The notes below the pieces were generated by a model, which was not told the origin of the DNA, did no database searches, and saw nothing but the letters and a program-made list of their open reading frames with translations. Made by a program: the position numbers and the translations under genes. A stretch of 64,000 bases of DNA, taken from positions 930,001 through 994,000 of the forward strand of contig CAVQNQ010000004.1 of the NCBI GenBank assembly GCA_963714205.1, in the 5' to 3' direction. This DNA is from CAVQNQ01 sp963714205 (GTDB lineage: Bacteria > Acidobacteriota > Terriglobia > Bryobacterales > Bryobacteraceae). Shown here piece after piece: positions 33,075 through 43,810 of this stretch (the first letter of the stretch is position 1; every line of letters starts with the position of its first letter).

Positions 33075-34406
33075 TCACGCCGGCAGCCGCAGCCGCGCGA
33101 TGCAGCCGGCGCCGTCGGCGCGGTTCTCTAATGTCAGCGCGCCGCCGTGGCCTTCGGCGATCTGGCGGCTCAGCACCAGCCCGATGCCCGAGCCTCCCGG
33201 CTTGGTGGTGAAGAACGGGACAAAGAGGTTGGCCGTCCCGGCGAGGCCCGGGCCTTCGTCCGCCACCCACGCCTCCAGCATGGCCCCGTCGCGGCGCCAG
33301 CCGATGCGCACGGGGCGGCGGGAGTCGAGCGAGGCATCCGCGGCGTTGCGCAGCAAATTGATAAGCACCTGCTCGAGCTGATCGGGATCGCCCTGGAGGC
33401 TCACTTCCGGTCCGGCCTCCACTTCCACGGGCACGCGCGTCTCGAAGCTGGCGGCGCGGCGCACCACGGCGCCGATCTCGACCGGCTGGAGGTGCGGGCG
33501 CGGCAGCTTGGCCAGGCGCGCGTAGGCTCCGATGAAGCGGCTGAGGCTGTCGGACCGCGCGGTGATCACGCCCAGCCCGCGCCGCATGTCGTCGCGCCAA
33601 TCCTCCGGCAACGTCTCGCGCGCCAGCAGGGTGTCGAGGCTCCCGGCGATCGATTTGATGGGCGTGAGCGAGTTGTTCAGCTCGTGCCCCAGCACGCGGA
33701 CCAGGCGCTGCCAGGCTTGCAACTCCTGTTCGGCGAGCGCCTGGGTGAGGTCCGAGATCACCACCAGCTCGAGCGGCAGCCCGCCCTCGCGAATGCGCGT
33801 CCGCCGCACGCCCCAGCGCCCCGCGCCGCCCGGAAAGGCGCCCTGGAAGGTGCTCTGCGAGGGGCCTTCCAGGCAGGCGGCCAAGCGCAGATCTTCCGCC
33901 GTCTTGCCCAGCAGGCGCTCCTCCGGGGCCGCCAGCAGGCGCTCCCCGGCGCGGTTGAGCAGGCGTAGCTGCCGGTGCTCGTCGAAGGCAAACACGGCCA
34001 CGCCGATCTCGCGCATCACCGCTCGCAACAGGGTGGTGGCCTCCATCGCACCCAGGCGCTGCTCGCGCAAGGTACGGCTCAAGGTGTTCAGCTCGCGCAT
34101 CACTTCGCCCAGCGCGTCGTCGGGACGCGGCGAGCGCCCGCGCACCGAAAAATCGCCCTCGCGCAGGGCTCCCAGCAGGCTGGAGACGGTCATCAGCGGG
34201 AAGACCACGTGCTCCCGCACCGCCATGGCGAAACCCAGCCAGCCGCACACGATCAGCACGGTCAGGGTCCACTGCACCTTGCCCGTGTAGCCGCCGCCCC
34301 ACAGCAGGGCCAGCGCAACCGCCGAACCGGGCAGTCCCGCCAGCAGGGTGAGCAGCACTACGCGCCCTTCATGGCTGAGACGGGCGGCTCTGGGCGTCGC
34401 GCTCAT
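33075..34406 (-). CDS. NtrY-type sensor histidine kinase
   Basis: 443 residues. Two membrane segments lie in residues 15-65, followed by a HAMP-like linker (FPLMTVSSLLGALREGDFSV) and a PAS-type region (GVAVFAFDEHRQLRLLNRAG). The H-box is VRVLGHELNNSLTPIKSIAG, the N-box NLLRNAADA, the G1 box VADEGPGL and the G2 box FFTTKPGGSGIGLVLSRQIA. This HELNNSLTPI form is typical of NtrY-like kinases. Its ATG follows the stop of the partner regulator directly (TGA ATG with no gap), so both are made from one mRNA. Confidence 0.93.
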   Translation of the reverse strand: MSATPRAARLSHEGRVVLLTLLAGLPGSAVALALLWGGGYTGKVQWTLTVLIVCGWLGFAMAVREHVVFPLMTVSSLLGALREGDFSVRGRSPRPDDALGEVMRELNTLSRTLREQRLGAMEATTLLRAVMREIGVAVFAFDEHRQLRLLNRAGERLLAAPEERLLGKTAEDLRLAACLEGPSQSTFQGAFPGGAGRWGVRRTRIREGGLPLELVVISDLTQALAEQELQAWQRLVRVLGHELNNSLTPIKSIAGSLDTLLARETLPEDWRDDMRRGLGVITARSDSLSRFIGAYARLAKLPRPHLQPVEIGAVVRRAASFETRVPVEVEAGPEVSLQGDPDQLEQVLINLLRNAADASLDSRRPVRIGWRRDGAMLEAWVADEGPGLAGTANLFVPFFTTKPGGSGIGLVLSRQIAEGHGGALTLENRADGAGCIARLRLPA

Positions 34407-35777
<1,371 letters not shown>

Positions 35778-35853
35778 CGAACTCTATTGAACCGCAATGC
35801 GGGCCTGGCGATGAGGCCCGGCGCCGCATATTCCGGTATTATCATGGTTCGTC

Positions 35854-38295
35854 ATGTCTGTGCCTTCATCCTCCCGAACCCCGGAGTTCGATGCCGCGCG
35901 GTTCTTACCCCTGCTGCTGGCGCTGTTTGCCGCGAGCGGCTGCTCCGCCCTGATCTACGAGATCGTGTGGTATCAGCTTCTGCAACTGGCCATCGGCTCG
36001 ACGGCCGTCTCGCTGGGCATCCTGCTGGCCACTTTCATGGGCGGGTTGTGCCTGGGAAGCCTGGGCCTTCCGCGCCTGCGCTGGCGGCAGCATCCCCTGC
36101 GGATCTACGCCTGGTTGGAGCTGGGCATCGCCGCTTGCGCCATCCTGGTGCTTTTCGGTCTGCCGCTCATCGACCGGGTCTACTGGTCCGCGGCCGGATA
36201 CGGACTCGCGGGCATATTGCTGCGCGGCCTCGTGTGCGCCATCTGCCTGCTGCCGCCGACCATCCTGATGGGAGCGTCGCTGCCGGCCATCGCACGCTGG
36301 ATTAAGTCGTCGCCGCGCGGCGTCTCCTGGTGGGGGTTGTTGTATGGCGGCAATACCGTGGGCGCGGTCTTCGGCTGCCTGTTCGCGGGCTTTTATTTGC
36401 TCCGGATCTACGACACCGCCGTGGCCACCTATGTGGCCGCGGCCATCAATGTGGCGGTAGCGCTGGTGAGCCTGGCGCTGGCAGCGCGCACGCCCGCCCA
36501 GACCAGCCTGGCCGGCCACGCCGAGGATGAAACGGCGCGCGCGCCCGTTTCCACGGAGACTTGGACGGTCTATTGGGCCATCGCGCTATCGGGAGCCGGC
36601 GCGCTGGGCGCGGAAGTCATCTGGACCCGGCTGCTGGGCATGTTGCTGGGCGCCACGGTCTATGTCTTCTCGATCATTCTGGCAGTCTTTTTGATCGGCC
36701 TGGCCCTGGGCAGCGCGGGGGGAGCGTGGCTGGCGCGTCTGGTGCGGGGACCCAACAGCGCGCGCCTGGCTCTGGGCTGGTGCCAGATTCTGCTCACCGC
36801 CGGCATTACCTGGGCTTCGGTGATGATCGCCGAATCGCTGCCGTACTGGCCCATCAATCCGTTTCTGGCCAGCAGTCCCTGGTTCATGTTCCAGGTCGAT
36901 CTGATGCGCTGCCTGTGGACCATCCTGCCCGCGGCCATCTTGTGGGGCGCTAGTTTTCCGCTGGCGCTGGCCTCGGCGGACCCGGAAGGGCGGGACCCCG
37001 CGCGGGTGGTGGGCGGCGTCTACGCGGCCAATACGTTTGGAGCGATCCTGGGGGCGCTCGCCATCAGCCTGGTTCTGATCCCCTGGATCGGCACGCGGGA
37101 ATCCGAGCGCGTTCTGGTGGCGCTCTCGGCGGTGGGCGCGCTGGTGGTGCTGGCGCCGCGCGTCCGCTTCTCGCGCCCGCGCGCCGGGGCGGCGGGCCTG
37201 GCGGCCGCGTTGGCGGTGGCGGTCCTGCTCGCCTGGCGCATCCATCCGGTTCCCGGCGAGCTGATCGCCTATGGACGCCGCATGCCGATGTACGGCGGGA
37301 AGTCCAAGGTCCTGTATACCGTCGAGGGACGCAACTCCTCGGTGGCCATTACACAATGGAGCGACGGCGCCTACGAGGTGGATGTCAATGGCCACGTGGA
37401 AGCCACCACCGAATCTTACGACATGAAGTTGCAGCGCACGGTGGGCCACCTGCCCGCCATCCTGCACCCCAACCCCCACACGGTTTTGGGGATCGGCTTC
37501 GGCGCGGGCGTCTCGGCCGGCACCTTCACGCGCTACCCCGGCATCCAGCGCATCACCGTCTGCGAGATCGAGCCGGTGGTGCCGCCTACCTCTACGCGCT
37601 ACTTCGCCCAGGTGGATTACGACGTGCTGCACAACCCGCGCACGCATCTCGTCTTCGACGACGCGCGCCACTACCTGATGACCACGCGCGACAAGTTCGA
37701 CGTGATCGCCTCCGATCCCCTGGATGTTTTCGTCAAGGGCACGGCCGCCCTGTATTCCAAGGAGTACTTCGAGGCCGTCAAAGCCCACCTGAATCCGGGC
37801 GGCTGGTTCTCGCTCTACGTGCCGCTTTACGAGAGCGACGAGAGAACCGTCAAGAGCGAGGTCGCCACGTTTATGGAAGTTTTTCCTTATGGGACGATCT
37901 GGGCCAACACCGTGAACGGCCAAGGCTACGACATGGTCTTCCTGGGCCCCGCGGAACCGCTGAAGATCGACCTGGACCAGGTCGAGCAGCGCCTCGAACG
38001 GCCGGATTATGCGCCGGTGGCTACTTCCATGCGCGAGATCGGCGTGAATTCGGCGGTGGACCTGTTCGCCTCGTTTCTCGGGCAGAAATCGGATTTAGAG
38101 CCGTGGTTCGCGGGCGCGGAGATCAATCGCGATCGCGATCTGCGCCTGGAATACCTGGCGGGATGGGGCATCAACTCCAGCATGGAGGATGTCATCTACC
38201 GCCAGATGATGAGCTACCGGCGGCCGCCGCAGGATCTTTTCACCGGTTCGCCGGAGCATGTCCAAGCGATGCTGAACGCCCTCGCGTTGCAATAA
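35854..38295 (+). CDS. Membrane protein fused to a spermidine-synthase-like domain
   Basis: 813 residues. About twelve hydrophobic segments fill residues 17-465 (starting ALFAASGCSALIYEIVWYQL), a pattern shared by fused spermine/spermidine synthase proteins of many soil bacteria. The C-terminal part (about 480-700) has the Rossmann fold: VLGIGFGAGVSAGTF for the nucleoside ligand, CEIEPVVPP, DARHYLM and SDPLDVFVKGTAALYSKEYF near the catalytic Asp. The GGGDG glycine loop of true polyamine synthases is changed, so the transferred group and substrate are uncertain. TATTAT at 35837-35842 may be its -10. Confidence 0.87.
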   Translation: MSVPSSSRTPEFDAARFLPLLLALFAASGCSALIYEIVWYQLLQLAIGSTAVSLGILLATFMGGLCLGSLGLPRLRWRQHPLRIYAWLELGIAACAILVLFGLPLIDRVYWSAAGYGLAGILLRGLVCAICLLPPTILMGASLPAIARWIKSSPRGVSWWGLLYGGNTVGAVFGCLFAGFYLLRIYDTAVATYVAAAINVAVALVSLALAARTPAQTSLAGHAEDETARAPVSTETWTVYWAIALSGAGALGAEVIWTRLLGMLLGATVYVFSIILAVFLIGLALGSAGGAWLARLVRGPNSARLALGWCQILLTAGITWASVMIAESLPYWPINPFLASSPWFMFQVDLMRCLWTILPAAILWGASFPLALASADPEGRDPARVVGGVYAANTFGAILGALAISLVLIPWIGTRESERVLVALSAVGALVVLAPRVRFSRPRAGAAGLAAALAVAVLLAWRIHPVPGELIAYGRRMPMYGGKSKVLYTVEGRNSSVAITQWSDGAYEVDVNGHVEATTESYDMKLQRTVGHLPAILHPNPHTVLGIGFGAGVSAGTFTRYPGIQRITVCEIEPVVPPTSTRYFAQVDYDVLHNPRTHLVFDDARHYLMTTRDKFDVIASDPLDVFVKGTAALYSKEYFEAVKAHLNPGGWFSLYVPLYESDERTVKSEVATFMEVFPYGTIWANTVNGQGYDMVFLGPAEPLKIDLDQVEQRLERPDYAPVATSMREIGVNSAVDLFASFLGQKSDLEPWFAGAEINRDRDLRLEYLAGWGINSSMEDVIYRQMMSYRRPPQDLFTGSPEHVQAMLNALALQ

Positions 38296-38372
38296 CGTCC
38301 GGGCGCCCTCTCTTTTTCGAGAATGCGACCTGATAATATATTATTGCTGGCTCTACAGGGAGACTGCCGCTC

Positions 38373-41300
38373 TTGAACATAACGGAACTCTTCATACGCC
38401 GTCCCGTAATGACAGCCCTGCTGATGATAGGGATCGTCATATTTGGTATCGCCGGTTACCGTTCGCTTCCAGTCAGCGACCTTCCCAATGTGGATTTTCC
38501 GACCATCCAGGTGAGCGCGAGCCTCCCCGGCGCCGGCCCCGACACCATGGCCGCTTCGGTGGCGACCCCCCTGGAGCGCCAGTTCTCGACCATCCCCGGC
38601 CTGGATTCGATGACCTCGAGCAGCTCGCGCGGCTCGACCGCCGTCACTTTGCAGTTCACCCTCGACCGCTCTCTGGATGCGGCCGCTCTGGATGTGCAAT
38701 CCGCGATTGCGGCGGCCCAGCGCCGCCTGCCCGTGGGCATGCCCAGCCCTCCCACTTTCCGCAAGGTGAACCCCGCGGACATGCCCATTTTCAACCTGAT
38801 TCTCACGTCCCCCTCGCTGCCGCTCTCGGTGGTGGACGACTACGCCGAGATCCTGATCGGGCAGCGCATCTCGATGATCAGCGGGGTGGCCCAGGTGAGT
38901 GTGATGGGAGCCGCGAAATTCGCCGTGCACGCGCAGCTCGATCCCACTTTGATGGCGGCCCGGAGCATCGGCATCGACGACGTGGCCGCGGCTCTCACGC
39001 AGCACCAGGTGGACCTGCCTACCGGCACGCTCTGGGGCCACCGGCAGGCCTACACCATCGAGGCACAGGGACAGCTTTTCAGGGGCGAACAGTACCTTCC
39101 GATCATCGTGGCCTATCGCAACGGAGCGCCGATTCGCCTGCGGGATATCGGAACCGTGATCAATGGCTTCGAGAACGACAAGGCCTCCAGTTGGTATAAC
39201 GGCACGCGCTCCATCGCCCTCCAGGTGCAGCGCCAGCCCGGCACCAATACCGTGGAGGTGGTGGACAATATCAAGGCGCTGCTGCCCGATTTTAGGGCGC
39301 AGATGCCGCCTTCGGTCACCATGGAAGTTCTCTACGACCGGTCGCAGTCCATTCGCGAATCGGTGGACGACGTCAAGTTCACCTTGATGCTGACCATGGC
39401 GCTGGTGATCCTGGTGATCTTCCTGTTCCTCCGGAATGTCTCCGCCACCCTGATTCCCAGCCTCGCGCTGCCCATGTCGGTCATCGGGACGTTCGCGGCC
39501 ATGGCTCTGGCGGGTTTTACCATCGATAACCTCTCCCTGATGGCGTTGACGCTTTCGGTGGGGTTCGTGGTGGACGACGCCATCGTAATGCTGGAGAACA
39601 TCGTCCGGCACGTCGAGATGGGCAAGTCGCGCATGCAGGCGGCGATCGAGGGATCGCGGGAGATCGGTTTCACGATTCTCTCGATGACGCTTTCGCTGGC
39701 CGCGGTCTTCATTCCCGTGTTGTTCATGAGCGGCATCATGGGACGGCTTTTCCACGAGTTCGCCGTCACCATCATGGTTGCGATCATCATTTCGGGCTTC
39801 GTCTCGCTCAGCCTCACGCCCATGGCCTGCAGCCGCTTCTTGAAGCCCGCCTCCGAGCACCACAGCGCTTTTTACAGAATCTCCGAGAGGTTCTTCGACG
39901 GCTGGCGCGATCTGTATGCGTGGACTTTGCGGGGCGTGCTGCGGCACCAGGTTTCCACCATGTTCGTAGCCGCGGGCACCCTGGCAGCCACCATCTATCT
40001 GTTCGGTATCGTTCCCAAGGGTTTCATCCCCAGCCAGGATACCGGGCAGTTAAACGGCACCACCGAAGCGCCGCAGGATATCTCCTACGAAGCCATGGTC
40101 GAGCAGCAGGCCAAGGTGGCCGACGTGGTGAGCGCCGATCCGGGCGTGGAGGCAGTCTCTTCGAGCGCGGGCGGCGGCTTTGGCGGGGCCGCCGGCAACC
40201 AGGGCCGTCTCTTTATCCGGCTGAAGGACCGCTCCGTCCGGAAGGACACCCCCGAGCAGATCATCGAGAGACTGCGGCCCAAGCTCGACGCCATTCCGGA
40301 ACTCCGGACCTATTTGCAGAACCCGCCGCTGGTGCGCATCGGTGGATTCGTCAGCCGCAGCCTTTACCAGTACACGCTGCAGGCCCCCAATACGGCCGAA
40401 TTGTACCGCGTGTCGGACGCCTTCGAGAAGCGCATGCGGACGGTGCCCGGCCTCGCCGACGTGAACAGCGATTTACAGATCGCCACCCCGCAGGTGACCG
40501 TGGATATCGACCGCGACCGCGCTTCGGCGCTCTCGCTCACGGCCGGTCAGGTCGAGCAAGCTCTTTACGATGCCTACGGCCAGGCCCTGATCGCCAACAT
40601 CTACAGCCCGACCGATACCTACTACGTAATTCTGGAGCTGCTGCCGAAATACCAGTTCGATCCCAACAGCCTGGGGTTGCTCTACCTGCACGCCAGCAAC
40701 GGGAAGATGGTGCCGCTCAACGCCGTGACCAAGATGCGCACCGCGATCGGACCGCTCGCCGTGGCCCATCTCGGCCAGTTCCCGGCGGTGACGATCTCCT
40801 TCAACCTGTTACCGGGCGTTTCGCTGGGCGACGCGGTCGACCGCGTCGGGGCTGTGGCTCGTGAAATGTTGCCCGATACCTTCCGGACCTCGTTCCAGGG
40901 GATGGCGGCGGCGTACCAATCTTCTCTGGGCGGCATGGGCGTGCTGCTGGCGATGGCCATCCTGGTGATCTACATGGTGCTGGGGATTCTTTACGAGAGC
41001 TTCATCCACCCCATTACCATTCTTTCCGGCCTGCCCTCGGCTGGGTTGGGCGCTTTGGTCACGCTGCTGGTTTTCCATGACGAGCTGAACATCTTCTCGT
41101 TCGTGGGGGTCATCATGCTGATCGGCATCGTCAAGAAGAACGCCATCATGATGATCGACTTCGCGCTGGGGGCTCAGCACGAGCAGGGCCTTTCGCCGCG
41201 CGAGGCCATCTACGAAGCCTGCCTGGTGCGCTTCCGGCCTATCATGATGACCACCATGGCGGCCCTGACGGGGACCATGCCGATCGCGCTCGGCTTCGGC

Positions 41301-41486
41301 GCCGGCGCCGAGGCGCGCCGCCCGCTGGGTCTGGCCGTGGTCGGCGGATTGATGGTTTCGCAGTTGCTGACGCTCTACATCACCCCGGTCTTCTACCTCT
41401 ACATGGAGAGGGTGCAGGGGTGGCTGAACAGAAAGAAGAAGCAGCCGGCGATCTCACCCCGGCGGGAGGCCGTGTCGGTGGGGTAA
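38373..41486 (+). CDS. RND family inner-membrane efflux transporter (MdtB/AcrB type)
   Basis: 1037 residues, TTG start at 38373 with GGGAG upstream. MNITELFIRRPVMTALLMIG opens the first of twelve membrane helices. TM4 holds VGFVVDDAIVMLENIVRH with the paired aspartates that carry protons. The two large periplasmic loops and the repeat of the fold in the second half (GILYESFIHPITILSGLPSA, GIVKKNAIMMIDFAL) are complete. Sequence features place it with multidrug or metabolite exporters, not with metal pumps. No membrane-fusion protein or outer-membrane channel gene is adjacent, so it must use partners from elsewhere. Confidence 0.94.
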   Translation: MNITELFIRRPVMTALLMIGIVIFGIAGYRSLPVSDLPNVDFPTIQVSASLPGAGPDTMAASVATPLERQFSTIPGLDSMTSSSSRGSTAVTLQFTLDRSLDAAALDVQSAIAAAQRRLPVGMPSPPTFRKVNPADMPIFNLILTSPSLPLSVVDDYAEILIGQRISMISGVAQVSVMGAAKFAVHAQLDPTLMAARSIGIDDVAAALTQHQVDLPTGTLWGHRQAYTIEAQGQLFRGEQYLPIIVAYRNGAPIRLRDIGTVINGFENDKASSWYNGTRSIALQVQRQPGTNTVEVVDNIKALLPDFRAQMPPSVTMEVLYDRSQSIRESVDDVKFTLMLTMALVILVIFLFLRNVSATLIPSLALPMSVIGTFAAMALAGFTIDNLSLMALTLSVGFVVDDAIVMLENIVRHVEMGKSRMQAAIEGSREIGFTILSMTLSLAAVFIPVLFMSGIMGRLFHEFAVTIMVAIIISGFVSLSLTPMACSRFLKPASEHHSAFYRISERFFDGWRDLYAWTLRGVLRHQVSTMFVAAGTLAATIYLFGIVPKGFIPSQDTGQLNGTTEAPQDISYEAMVEQQAKVADVVSADPGVEAVSSSAGGGFGGAAGNQGRLFIRLKDRSVRKDTPEQIIERLRPKLDAIPELRTYLQNPPLVRIGGFVSRSLYQYTLQAPNTAELYRVSDAFEKRMRTVPGLADVNSDLQIATPQVTVDIDRDRASALSLTAGQVEQALYDAYGQALIANIYSPTDTYYVILELLPKYQFDPNSLGLLYLHASNGKMVPLNAVTKMRTAIGPLAVAHLGQFPAVTISFNLLPGVSLGDAVDRVGAVAREMLPDTFRTSFQGMAAAYQSSLGGMGVLLAMAILVIYMVLGILYESFIHPITILSGLPSAGLGALVTLLVFHDELNIFSFVGVIMLIGIVKKNAIMMIDFALGAQHEQGLSPREAIYEACLVRFRPIMMTTMAALTGTMPIALGFGAGAEARRPLGLAVVGGLMVSQLLTLYITPVFYLYMERVQGWLNRKKKQPAISPRREAVSVG

Positions 41487-41496
41487 CCCGCCGCGC

Positions 41497-42057
41497 TCAA
41501 CTCCGCATCCGCAGCAGCAGATACATCCCCGTAAGGGCGAAGACTACGTCCGGCGACCAGGCCGCCACCGAGGGCGGAAGCTGGTTCACATCCCCGATTT
41601 TCTCGAAGAGCGTGCCGATACCCCAGTAGCTCATGGCGATCGCGATGCTCACGCCGATCCCCGTCATGGCGCCCCGGTTGCCCACCAGGAATCCGAAGGG
41701 CACCGCGATGGCGGCCATGATCAGCGCGAACAGCGGCACCGAAAATTTGCGGTAGAACTGCACTTGCAGCTTGACGGTATCGAAGCCGCTCTGGCGCAGA
41801 TCGTTGATATAGCTGTCCAGTTGCAGGAAATTCATCTGCTTGTCCTGCACGGCTTCCTTGAGGAAGTAATCGGGGGCTCGGTCAGTTCCGGAAAAGTGGT
41901 GGCCTGGAAGGTCGTGTAGGAAATGCGCTGCGCGCCCCGGAAATCGCTGCTCCAGCCGTTCTCGAAGATCCACGTTCTCAGCAGCGGCTCCAGTGGGCCC
42001 GCTCGGCCAGGATCTGGCGCGTGAGGCGGAAGGTGGTCGGTTCCAGCTCGAAGACAT
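41497..42057 (-). CDS. LptG C-terminal part, cut off from the lptF-lptG fusion by frameshifts
   Basis: Homology runs from about 41871 to the stop: DYFLKEAVQDKQMNFLQLDS, then a jellyroll end, two or three membrane helices (FALIMAAIAVPFGFLVGNRG) and VFALTGMYLLLRMRS. This is the last quarter of an LptG permease, which extracts LPS from the inner membrane. The residues before 41871 in this frame are a shadow. The intermediate stretch EPLLRTWIFENGWSSDFRG... lies in a third frame at about 41877-41989. One extra G/C at 41990-41991 and one at the GGGGG 41872-41876 would make the fusion continuous. Confidence 0.75.
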   Translation of the reverse strand: MSSSWNRPPSASRARSWPSGPTGAAAENVDLRERLEQRFPGRAAHFLHDLPGHHFSGTDRAPDYFLKEAVQDKQMNFLQLDSYINDLRQSGFDTVKLQVQFYRKFSVPLFALIMAAIAVPFGFLVGNRGAMTGIGVSIAIAMSYWGIGTLFEKIGDVNQLPPSVAAWSPDVVFALTGMYLLLRMRS

Positions 42058-43801
42058 TGGCTTGCAGCATGACCTTCTCGGAGGGATCGAAATAAAGGTA
42101 ATTGAAGATGCGTGAACCGTAGCCCATGATCCACTTACGGTCGGGGCGCAGATAAGTCTGCTTGGGGCGCCCCTTGATCTCGTCGCGCAAGGCGTCTTGC
42201 TTCAGGTTGGCTCCCGGCACGTAATAGAAATCGAAGGCGAACAGCCCCGTCGAGAAGAGCGTGCTCCCGATCAGGATGGGCAGAGCCAGCCGGAACAGGC
42301 TCACCCCGCATGCCTTGAAGGCCGCGATCTCGTTATTCTTGCTGAGAATTCCGAAATTCACCAGCACGCCCACCAGGATGCTGATCGGCAGCGTGGAATA
42401 GATGAGCTGCGGCGTGAGGAACAACAGGTAGGTGAACATCTTCATGAGCGGGATCTTATTGCGGACCATGTCGCCCATGAGCTCGAAGAAGTTGTAGACC
42501 AGGGTCATCGAAACGAAGCTGGCCAGTACCACCACCACGTAAAAGAGGAAGCTCGTGAGGATGTAGGTATCGACGATCTGGGGCAGCAGCGGCAGCCGCC
42601 ATCCGGCGAAGCGCGAAGGCTCCGGCGTGCCATCCGGCCTGCTGCGTTTGAGCCGCGCCAGCAAGGCCTGCGCGCTGCCGAGCAGGTCGCGGTCCCCGGG
42701 CAGTTCCATGCGCGCCAGGAAAATGATGCCCGCGAGGCCGAAGACGGCATCGGGGAGCCACACCGCCACCGGGACTGGCAGCGTGCGCTGCTTGGCCAGG
42801 CCGATCAGCGAAATCAAACTCAAGTAGTAACAGAAGAACGCTAGAAACAGCCCGATCACGTAGCCGGCCGATTTCCCGCCCTTGCGCGTGGCGATCCCCA
42901 GAGGGATGCCCACCAGGGCCAGCATGATGCAGGCAACCGGGAGGGCAAAACGGCGGTGCAGCTCGATGCGCGCGTCGATGTCGTTCGGCTCGCTGCGCAT
43001 CAACTCGCGCGTGTTCATGGCGCTGGAGGCCAGCGTGCTCTGCTTGGGCGGCGAGGCTTCCAGGGCCTGCTCTCCGCGCGGCGCGGCGGCGTCGTGCGCC
43101 TTCCCGTCCTTGCCCATCTCATGCGTCGAGTAGTCGTGCATGGAGAGCTGCAAGCGGTTGTTGCGGGGATCGGAGACCGCGATGGCTTCACGCGTCACGG
43201 TGATGAGCGGCCCATCGGCCTTGGCGCCCACGCCGGTCTTGCGCTGGTCCGGCGGAGTGATGTCGGCGATGAACACGTTGCGCCACAGCGTGACATTACC
43301 GGGCCGCACGTCGCCGACATAGAGAATGGTATTGGGAAAGTCTTCGTCGAAGACGCGCGGCTGAATTTCGGCGGAAAGCTGGTTGGCCGCCAGCTCGTTC
43401 AGGATGCGGGTGCTTTCACGGATGGAAAGGGGTGTCCAGCGCAGCGAAGCCATCCCCGCCAAACCCATCCCCAGGGCTGCAAACAGCAGCACTGGAGCGA
43501 TCACCTTGCGGCTGGAGACGCCCGCGGCGCGCATGGCCGTGATCTCGCCATCGCCGGCCATCCGTCCCAGCCCGATCAGGATGCCCACCAGCACGCCGAA
43601 CGGAATGGTCAGCGGCAAGACCGGCGGCATGGCCCAGCCGAACAGCTTGAGGGTAGACGCAAGCCCCGCGCTCCCGCTGCCTACCAGCAGTTCGAAAAGC
43701 CGGTCCACCTTCTGAAGAAAGATGACGCAGGTGGCCAGCAGCGTGCCGAGCACCGAGCTGGTCAGGATCTCCCGAAAAACGTAGCGGCCGATCAGGCGCA
43801 T
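41978..43801 (-). CDS. LptF fused to the N-terminal part of LptG (LPS export permease), frameshifted
   Basis: 607 residues in this frame; about 768 after correcting two one-base losses. The LptF half (1-365) begins MRLIGRYVFREILTSSVLGT with GEITAMRAAGVS in the coupling region, a periplasmic jellyroll and three closing helices. A linker follows, then the LptG half starts at IVDTYILTSFLFYVVVVLAS with KNNEIAAFKACGVSLFR. These two permeases normally form the LptB2FG transporter; here they are one chain. The frame ends prematurely in HWSRC where HWEPLLRTW is expected. Gene order continues leftward from the TldD pair (9-base gap). Confidence 0.85.
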   Translation of the reverse strand: MRLIGRYVFREILTSSVLGTLLATCVIFLQKVDRLFELLVGSGSAGLASTLKLFGWAMPPVLPLTIPFGVLVGILIGLGRMAGDGEITAMRAAGVSSRKVIAPVLLFAALGMGLAGMASLRWTPLSIRESTRILNELAANQLSAEIQPRVFDEDFPNTILYVGDVRPGNVTLWRNVFIADITPPDQRKTGVGAKADGPLITVTREAIAVSDPRNNRLQLSMHDYSTHEMGKDGKAHDAAAPRGEQALEASPPKQSTLASSAMNTRELMRSEPNDIDARIELHRRFALPVACIMLALVGIPLGIATRKGGKSAGYVIGLFLAFFCYYLSLISLIGLAKQRTLPVPVAVWLPDAVFGLAGIIFLARMELPGDRDLLGSAQALLARLKRSRPDGTPEPSRFAGWRLPLLPQIVDTYILTSFLFYVVVVLASFVSMTLVYNFFELMGDMVRNKIPLMKMFTYLLFLTPQLIYSTLPISILVGVLVNFGILSKNNEIAAFKACGVSLFRLALPILIGSTLFSTGLFAFDFYYVPGANLKQDALRDEIKGRPKQTYLRPDRKWIMGYGSRIFNYLYFDPSEKVMLQANVFELEPTTFRLTRQILAERAHWSRC

Positions 43802-43810
43802 AGCGGTTTC

